DNA of 64,000 nucleotides, from assembly GCA_025201375.1 (NCBI GenBank), contig JAIWZP010000045.1, forward strand, positions 1-64,000, in the 5' to 3' direction. Shown piece by piece: positions 56,699-64,000 of the stretch. The notes under the pieces are model-generated. The model was given only the letters and a program-made list of their open reading frames with translations, was not told where the DNA came from and searched no databases. How positions within the stretch are numbered: position 1 is the first letter of the stretch; the number at the start of each line of letters is the position of its first letter. The stretch is from Gongronella butleri. Taxonomy: Eukaryota > Mucoromycota > Mucoromycetes > Mucorales > Cunninghamellaceae. A program made the position numbers and the translations under genes.

Positions 56699-57336
56699 AG
56701 TCGATTGAAAAGAGCGAAAATAACCAAACACAACAACAATTGATGATACCTGGCGGCCAACACACCTTTTTTTTTTTTCATTCGTCCAACCCACCGATTT
56801 GTTCCCCTTTATGCTTATTACTTTGTATTGTAAAACCTCTTTGCCGCCCCCCACACGCCCCCCCCTTTGTCTTCTTCATCTTAGAACCGCCATCTGTTTC
56901 CTGCTTTTTTATCCCCCTTTCCCATCATCCGAAATAAACCTTACACTCTCCCCTCCCCTTTGCATCTCCATCTCCCATTTGTCTCATCCATGTCAATGTT
57001 TTATCATCGCCAGTGTTTATTTACTAAAAGGCATACGGGGGAAAAAAAAGCGTACGACCGGCAAAAAAAAGAGAGAGAGAGGGGAGACTGAGAACAAAGT
57101 AAAAAAAAAAAGGGGGGGAGGGAGAACAAGGGAAAACACAGAGGAGAGAGAACAAGGCAAAGGGAGAGGGGAATCACAAAGGTACAGGCCATTTCAGGGA
57201 GCCAGGAGAGAGATACACGCGATGGAATTGAAGATGGTGTTAGGAAAGCGAGATTGTTCTGGCGCGCAAAAGGGAGGCGCGTGCCATGGGGGTGAGCGTG
57301 CGCGCGAATGTCGATTTTTTTTTTTTTTAGATTTTA
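56699..57336. other. Convergent 3' regions, low complexity
   Basis: Pyrimidine-rich on the left (56760-57000, with an AATAAA near 56933) and purine-rich on the right (57060-57180, GAGA tracts). No gene was seen. Confidence 0.6.
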
Positions 57337-58381
57337 GCATCAGAGTTCCATGCCTGCGGCCTCATCCTCGCTGCTGGCGAAATTGACCGAGTTCATATCG
57401 TCGTCCTCGTCTGAGCTCTCTTCACCAAGGGCATCGGCGGCCTCGTTGGTCGCATAGCGTGCCACGTAATCTATGGAAAACCCAGGCGCGCCCACATGAC
57501 CTGGTCAGTCCCTCTTTTTCTTTTTTCTTGTGTTTTTTGCCTCACCTTTGACTTTTGCCTCGTATTTGGAGGGCTCGCGCATGAGCAATGCGGCTGCCTC
57601 GCCGTTCAATGGGTCGGTCGGGTTGGGATATCGTAGCAGCTGCGGTAAAAACACCTCAAAGATGTTGATCATGTCTAAAACGTATTGTGAGTCCATTGGT
57701 TCATGCGGCATACACCCAATGGCACACTTACCAAACATGGGGCTCCAGGTCTGATTGATCACGTCGAGGCAAACGGAGCCGCTCCTATTGGAAGTGTCTC
57801 ATGATTGTGAATAAAAAAGGCGATCATGCCGCCATTTTTGAATAAAACTTACACTTCGTCAATGTTGGGGTGGAAGATTCTATTCATAAACCCGATGCTG
57901 GGCGACTTGTACGGGTACTGGTCAGGCAGCTCCACATGCACCTTCCACACACCACCTGTGAATGGTGCTAAAACGTAAAAAGAGAAAATGGGGAGGTGGG
58001 TGAATCCAGATGAAAATCAATGCACCAATGGGGTGCGCGTCCTTGCTTTGCTGGCCATCGAGTTGACCTCCCCAGAGCCAAAAAGAAAAAAAAGAAAACC
58101 CAAGGCGCAGCACAGAAAAATGTGGAAAAAGAGCACAAAAAGACATAAAACTTACTATCGGTGGGGCCATGGAAGCGCACATAGAATTCTTGCATATTGT
58201 CATCTACAAGCGTCACCTCGTAGTCGCTCATAAGGCTAAAAGAGAAAAAAAAAAGTGATACCCATGAGACAAAGAAGTGACCAAACAGCAAAGAGAACGG
58301 GGCAAAACACCCTTTTTGCCGCTTTTTCAGCACTTACAGCTTCATCACATCGGTTTCTATCCTTCGGCGTGGGGTGGACAT
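57337..58381 (-). CDS. UBC8: Ubiquitin-conjugating enzyme E2, Ubc8/UBE2H type
   Basis: Six short exons encode about 186 residues, beginning [15 protein letters not shown] and continuing [26 protein letters not shown]. The E2 core has [34 protein letters not shown], with the HPN motif, then [17 protein letters not shown] with the catalytic Cys. The block [19 protein letters not shown] is characteristic of the UBE2H/Ubc8 subfamily. The C-terminal acidic tail ([26 protein letters not shown]) also matches. Ubc8/UBE2H works with the GID/CTLH ligase in degradation of gluconeogenic enzymes in yeast. The start is fixed by the family N-terminus. The exon with the HPN motif ends close to the Cys exon (introns of roughly 70-90 nt). 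Confidence 0.95.
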
Positions 58382-58574
58382 GGTGTAAAAGTACGTGTAA
58401 AAAGCAAAGAAAAAAGATAAGACAGTGGGAAAAAGAGACGAAAAAGAGTGCCATTGGCGTCGTGATGACATTTTATGATCAATTTTTCCACTCCGCTTGC
58501 CTTTTTCGTCATGCGCCCCCCCCCCACATTGCCATCGAAAAAGCTACCCATGTTTGTTTCTTGCTTTTTTACAT

Positions 58575-60989
58575 TTATTGATATAATGTCGTCAGTTGAA
58601 TATGCTTGTTTTGAATGTACACGTCGATTTGTAGCTCGCTGGGGCCAAAAAAGAAGCTCATGCTGATGTCAATGGGGTCGCCGGCCGAGGCATTGGGCAA
58701 CACCGGCATACGAAGCGGGAATTCCACCAATTTCAATACGCCTTCGTCGTCAATGTACCGCGGAATGCCCTCGCCCGAATACACATAGATGTCCGCTTTT
58801 TTGATTTTTGAATTTTTTTGGCAAAACAAGAGCAAAATGAGCCCTTCCCTTCTTTTTTTTTTTCTTTCTTCTTGCGAGTCGCCCCCCTCCTTTTTTTTTT
58901 CTTACCTTCCGAATGTTTGGGGTAATTAACCCAAAATGTGCGCTTGATCGCGTCGCCCACGCGCAAGGTTTGGCCTTTTTGTGCAATGATGTCAAATCGT
59001 GTGGCACAGCGCTTGACGCCGTCTGAAGTGACGATGGCGGTGTGCTCCGGGTCGCGGCCCTGCTCAAAGGGTAGCCGCGTGCGCAGGCCATAGGTGACAC
59101 GCAGCACTTTGGTCTCCACGGCTGCGGGCTGCAGTATGTGATGCACCGCTCCGCGTACAATGGCCATCCCTGGCTGTGGCGGCACAAGCACCGTGCCAAT
59201 TTTACCACTGTCGACAAATTGCCGCCGGATGGCTCGCTGCAGGTGCTCGGAGCTGCCAAACCCGCCGACCAAAAACGCCACGTCCACGCGCCGATGCTCC
59301 GCGGGCAAAAGGTCCAATTGCGCCTGGATCACATCCAGCACTTGCTCCACCACTGGATCAAACACGCGCGCCACCAGTGTCGCGCGGTCCAGCTGAAAGC
59401 ACGCGTCCTTTTGGCCAAAAACGAAAAAAAAAATGACTTGAATTTGAACCATTATCTCTTTTTTTTTTTATCCTCATTTTACCTCATCCAGCTTGTCCTT
59501 GTCAATGTATGCGAGCGCCGCGCCTGGAATATCTAATGGGATGGGGTCGCCCTCGGGCTCAAAATCGGGCTGAACCCAGGAAAACTTGAGATTTTCTCCA
59601 TTTTTCGCATTTTTCTTTCATTTTTCTCGATTGATCCATTACTTTGATATAATCGGTGAATCGCGCCAGGATGTCCTCCATGGTGCACGACGGCATATGT
59701 TTGGCCTGCGGGCCGAGGGCATCCAAGAGATACTCGCGCATGCGTTCGTCAATGTCCTTGCTGCCACATATGCCGCCTGTGCCGGCAACTACTTCCTGAA
59801 GCGTGCCCACCTCGTCTTGCAACGTGCCCACCATCTCGCTCGTGGTGCTTGCGGGCTTGTTGACGCGACTAGGGAGCCATTGAGAACGTGGATCAGCACA
59901 AAAGTCAAAAAAAAAAAAAAGATTGCTCTCCCTTCTTTCTTCTCTTTTTTTTTTTTTTTCTTACTAGATGATGAGGTCGAGCGTGCCTCCGCCTGCATCA
60001 ATTATTAGCACCTGGTCGCCATCTTTTAAATAGTCGGTGCCCATGCGCTGGCAATAAAGCATGGCGGCCTCTGGCTCGCTGATGAGGGTGAGTCTATCCA
60101 GCGGATCATCGTCATCCACGATGCCTGCCTGGACACACGCGCGCCGCATGCGGCCCTTGGCACGGTCGTCCCAGATCGCGGGCACCGTCACACACTGAAA
60201 AAAAAAAAGGAAAAAAAAAAAAAAGAAAAAAAAACGCGTCAGCATGAAGATCTCTGCCAAGCCGCGCTCGGCCCCCGCTCACTCGCCCTACTTGCGTAAC
60301 AATAGTCGTCGGGCGAATAATCTTGCCATTGACGCGCCAAGGTGTCCAGGACGTGGGCATGCAGCTTGCCAAGATACTCGGCAATCACATCAACCGTGCT
60401 CAGCCCGTGATGCTGCGGGGCCGCTGCGTCCTCCTCGTCGTCCATGAGCCACATTTTGAATTTTTCTATCAAGACGCCGGTCTGCTTGGGCTTATCAAGG
60501 CGGAATAGCAAAAAAAAAAAAAAAAAAAAAAGATGCCTTGGCGTGTCAAATGACTTGATTTTGCATATTTTCTTTTTTTTTTTTTTACCTTTAGGGCCGT
60601 GTACTGCGCTGCCTGGCCCCAATGGATCATTCGCGTGCCCTTGTAATAGGCGAGCGACGGCACCTTGCCGTAGAAACCTTGACTTTTGGGCCAACCAGAG
60701 ATATCATAGACTTTTCCCTCGGCCTTGGCGGCAAAGCAGCATCCCTTTTTGTACTTTTTTGAGTGAAAATGTTCTTGCTATGACGATGAACTCTTACCGA
60801 AAAAGTGGTGCCTGGCGCAACCCGGGAGTCGTGTCAATTTTCGCGTCTTTTTTTTTTTTTTTTGCTGTTTTACGACCATTTACGCCTGCCTTTTTCCGTT
60901 TTTTCTTTTTTTTCGCTTTTTTTTGTTTGCTTCTTACCAAAGTCGATGGCTACAATGACAGGGTAGTCCTTGGGGTTGTCGGTGAGCAT
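58575..60989 (-). CDS. HSPA12-like Hsp70-family ATPase
   Basis: Nine exons encode about 570 residues. The nucleotide-binding signatures are VIVAIDFGTTFSGCCF (phosphate 1), TVPAIWDDRAKGRMRRAC and SEPEAAMLYC, LIIDAGGGTLDLI (phosphate 2), and FLVGGFGSSEHLQRAI (adenosine site). This wording is that of the HSPA12 branch rather than canonical Hsp70. Its substrate domain is short and ends PSELQIDVYIQNK. The IDFG|TTFS|G region is assembled across a 14-nt microexon (60798-60811) between introns of 126 and 53 nt. The intron at 60195-60295 uses a GC donor (GCAAGT) and yields DDYCY|CVTVPAIW in phase. Canonical GT at the same place would shift the frame. The role is likely ATP-dependent protein handling or signalling; client unknown. 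It shares a 190-bp divergent promoter with the PAK gene. Confidence 0.88.
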
Positions 60990-61178
60990 GAGGAAAAAGA
61001 ATAAAAGCGGGCACAGGCAGTGAAAGGAACAAAAAGTCGCGCGTGATGAGCGGAGGTCGAAAAAATATAAAAAAGAGAATCAATCGGGCTGGTCGCCCGG
61101 CTGGCCTCTTTTTTTTTTCTCTCTCCTTCTTTCTTTCCTCTTTTTTTTTTTCTTTCTTTTGTTGCTATGTTTTAAGCA
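60990..61178. promoter_or_regulatory. Short divergent promoter, HSPA12-like / PAK
   Basis: Only 189 bp separate the two starts. The PAK side is a T/C-rich leader. A TATAAAAAAG word at about 61067 could serve either gene. Confidence 0.5.
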
Positions 61179-61688
61179 ATGTCGGCGCCTCCTTCCCCTC
61201 CGTCTGGTATTGTGTCGGCCAACATCCGGCTGTTCAACAGCAAGGCTACCGAGCACAAGCCGCTTTTGCCGCCCAAGCCGCCCATTGAAAATATCCGCCG
61301 CCATGCCACGGGCGACGACACCGACCTGCATCGCCACCACCACCTCCAGCATCACCAGGTGTTCCCGCATGCCACGGGCAATGGCCAGCTGGAGCGCACG
61401 CACCCAGCAGCATTACAAGATACCTCGTCCATTCCGCCCGCGCCGCCGCCACGGCCAACCACCACCACTACCACCCCTAGTACGAGCACGAGCACCACAC
61501 CACCGCCCAACCCCCAGCAACAGCTGTACATTCCATACCAGCACCCGCTCATCTTGCCGTCCAAGGCGCGAAAAGCCGAGGAAGCGCGAAAGGCCGACGA
61601 TGACCCCACGCGTTTCAATGGGCTCGCGTCTCACGTCAATGCACAAGCCATCAAGGGCGTCTTTGGCAAGGTCGTCGGGAGCGTCAGC

Positions 61689-61724
<36 letters not shown>

Positions 61725-63899
61725 AAGAAAAAAAACCAGAAACAGAAAAAGGGGGGCAGGGAACGATGGGATGCTCAATTCCTTTCTTTTTTTTTTTTCC
61801 CCCTCGTACTAGACCTGCTCAGCCAGCCATTGTCATCATCGTCATCGTCGGCATCGTCGCTACCCACATCTACATCGTCCAAAAGCAAGATCTCGTCGCC
61901 GTACAACATGGTTCACGTGACTCACGTCGGATTTAATCAACAAACGGGCGAATTCACCGGCTTGCCAAGAGAATGGCATGTCCTCTTGCAGCAGAGTGGC
62001 ATCTCCAAAAGAGAACAGCAAGAAAATCCGCAGGTACAAACGCAACATCGCGAAATCGTGAAAAAAATCATAAAAGATGTCAAAAACGCTGATTTGTTTC
62101 CTCCCCTTTTTTTTTTTTTTGCCTTCCATAAGGCGGTCTTGGATGTCCTCGAGTTTTACAAGGAAGCACGATCACACGACAGCGTTTGGGAAAAGATTCG
62201 GCACGCGCATCCTCCGTCTGAGCGTGGGGATCCGCCACCACTGCCGCAACGGACACGGCCCAAGCTTGTTCTTGTGAACAATACACAGAGTGATGGTTCC
62301 TCGGCGTCGTCGTCAGCATCATCGTCCATTGCGACGACGCCATCGTCGTCGGTGGCACCGTCGCCGCCGTCCATACCCGCACGGCCGCCGGGATACGCGT
62401 CGCCCAGTAGTGCCAAGCCGCATGCTTCGATACCACCGCCACTGTCTGTGGCCCAGCGCATGTCCATCTTGCACGCCACAGGGTCCTCGCCCCCGCCCCC
62501 AAAACCCCCACTCTCAACAAAGCCTGCCCATCTAAAGGCCCCCGCCATCCTCAATTCCGCGCCTTCCTCTTCGTCTCCTTCGCCCGTCCATTCGTCCGTC
62601 TCCTCACCACGCGACAAAAGACCCATGTTGCCACCACGCGCACCCTCGGTGGTTGTCACTCCCGCCAATGCCTCGTCCAATATCCCATTGATCCCGCCAC
62701 CGCCACCACCTCCACAACCACAACCAGCACAACCATCACTACCACAACCACAACAGACACATCGCCCGGACAGCCAGGTGTATATTTCGCCCGTGGCTGC
62801 GCCACTGGACCCGGCCGCCGACATGGCCTCTTATGAAACACGCGTCTTGAGGCGCGAGCAGCGCCGCCAGCAAGACGCACAGAACGATGCCACGCTCATG
62901 GCCGAGCTGCGCGCCGTGTGCACCGATGCAGACCCCACAAAGTTGTACCGAAACATGCTCAAGATCGGCCAGGGCGCGTCCGGCGGCGTGTATACCGCGC
63001 AATCCGTCGATACAAACATGTCTGTCGCCATCAAGCAGATCAGCCTCCAGCAGCAGCCCAAAAAGGAGCTTATCATCAACGAAATCCTCATCATGCGCGA
63101 CGCGAGGCACCAAAACATCGTCAATTACATCGATTCATTCGTCTTTCATCAGGAATTGTGGGTCGTCATGGAATACATGGAAGGCGGATCCCTCACCGAC
63201 GTCGTCACAAATAGCATGATGACAGAAACACAGATCGCCACCGTCTGCCGTGAAGCCCTGCGCGGCATTGCCCACCTGCACCAGCTCGGCATCATCCATC
63301 GCGATATCAAGAGCGACAATATCCTCCTGGGTCTCAATGGTCATGTCAAACTGAGTAAGAAACAGACCGAGAGAGCGAGAGAAAAAAAGGGGGAATGAAA
63401 AAAAAAAAAAAACGAGAAAAATGGTAAATGGGCGCGTTCCTCATTTTTTTTTTTTTTTTTTTTTTTTTACTTTCAAGCTGACTTTGGCTTTTGCGCGCGA
63501 CTCAACGACAATGACGCCGAGACGCGCACGACCATGGTGGGCACACCGTACTGGATGGCGCCCGAGGTGATTTCACGGTCGGCATACTCGTTCAAGATCG
63601 ACATTTGGAGCCTTGGCATTCTTGTCATTGAGATGATCGAGGGCGAGCCGCCGTACCTGCATGAGAACCCGCTGCGCGCCTTATACCTGATCGCCACCAA
63701 TGGCACCCCAAAGCTCCAGCACCCCGACGCGCTCTCCGCGCATCTCGGCAACTTCCTCGACCTGGCCCTGCGCGTCGACGCCGACGACCGGCCCGACGCC
63801 ACCTCGTTTCTCAATCACCCCTTCCTGAAAAAGGCTGATTCCACAAAGATCCTTGTCCCACTCATCAAGTCATGCCGCGAAAATCGCAAACTCTATTGA
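61179..63899 (+). CDS. p21-activated protein kinase (Ste20/PAK family) with CRIB domain
   Basis: Exons 61179-61689, 61813-62033, 62133-63354 and 63478-63899 give 791 residues. PAKs are Ser/Thr kinases activated by Cdc42/Rac at sites of polarised growth. The CRIB begins [29 protein letters not shown] in exon 2, and the adjoining autoinhibitory stretch ([26 protein letters not shown]) is intact. A long Pro/Ser-rich linker with SH3-binding PPPP runs follows. The kinase domain starts near residue 517: [31 protein letters not shown] spanning the last intron, and GTPYWMAPE. It ends LNHPFLKKA. Every catalytic residue is present. The CRIB and kinase wording (TDFGFCARL) is Cla4-like, but there is no PH domain, so I do not choose between STE20 and CLA4. 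The first exon ends in a long poly-A intron start. Confidence 0.95.
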
Positions 63900-64000
63900 T
63901 CGCGCGCTTTTTTTATCCCCTTTTTTCGCCGATACTTTCCCTTTTTCTTTTGTACACTTGCTTGTTTCTAGTTCACCCTACCCCCAAAACCTGTACTTGG
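63900..64000 (+). other. 3' region of the PAK gene
   Basis: T-rich sequence after the stop to the window edge. No polyadenylation signal is certain. Confidence 0.4.

Noticed and set aside
1..64000. CRISPR arrays, tRNA or rRNA genes
   Set aside because: The tandem repeats have no regular unique spacers. I found no A-box/B-box pairs with a cloverleaf and no rRNA-like sequence.

Overview
The window is nuclear DNA of a fungus, most likely an early-diverging lineage (Mucoromycota-like). The evidence is dense, short, mostly GT-AG introns (about 50-130 nt), a fused three-domain TRP1 protein, a Ypp1/TTC7 protein, a PAK kinase, a Yap/PAP1-type bZIP with a C-terminal DUF3425-like region, and an HSPA12-type Hsp70. 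I cannot name the species. Introns and intergenic DNA are full of A/T homopolymers and of the word GACGCG. All gene models were read by eye from splice signals, reading phase and protein-family motifs.

Layout. 1-4.4 kb: an unrecognised C2H2 zinc-finger gene lies between two clusters of a 13-bp satellite; the first cluster is a giant palindrome. 4.6-13.7 kb: PRP6 splicing factor (-), an SH3/RA-like adaptor (+), a 118-residue zinc-finger protein (-) and a secreted multicopper oxidase (-). 13.7-22.6 kb: an almost gene-free island with a nested foldback DNA element, a field of TACAGTA/TACTGTA words, a CCGAT-rich repeat and a 3.9-kb minisatellite array. 22.8-32.8 kb: an unrecognised Cys/His-rich protein (+), a second multicopper oxidase (-), a bZIP factor (+) and a membrane-anchored GT5-like glycosyltransferase (-). 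33.8-39.9 kb: Ypp1/TTC7 (-) and an RBR ubiquitin ligase (-). 42.3-48.5 kb: Cus2/Tat-SF1 (+), a low-complexity coiled-coil protein (+) and a probably myristoylated RING-H2 protein (+). 48.7-63.9 kb: WRAP73 (-), TRP1 (-), a HAPSTR1-like protein (+), Ubc8/UBE2H (-), an HSPA12-like protein (-) and a PAK kinase (+).

These are mostly unlinked housekeeping genes rather than a pathway cluster. Loose themes are splicing (PRP6, Cus2), ubiquitin transfer (RBR, RING-H2, E2, HAPSTR1-like), polarity and plasma-membrane signalling (SH3/RA-like, PAK, Ypp1) and two copper oxidases. The most unusual material is the repeat architecture, three GC-AG introns, a 14-nt microexon and the GT5-like enzyme.
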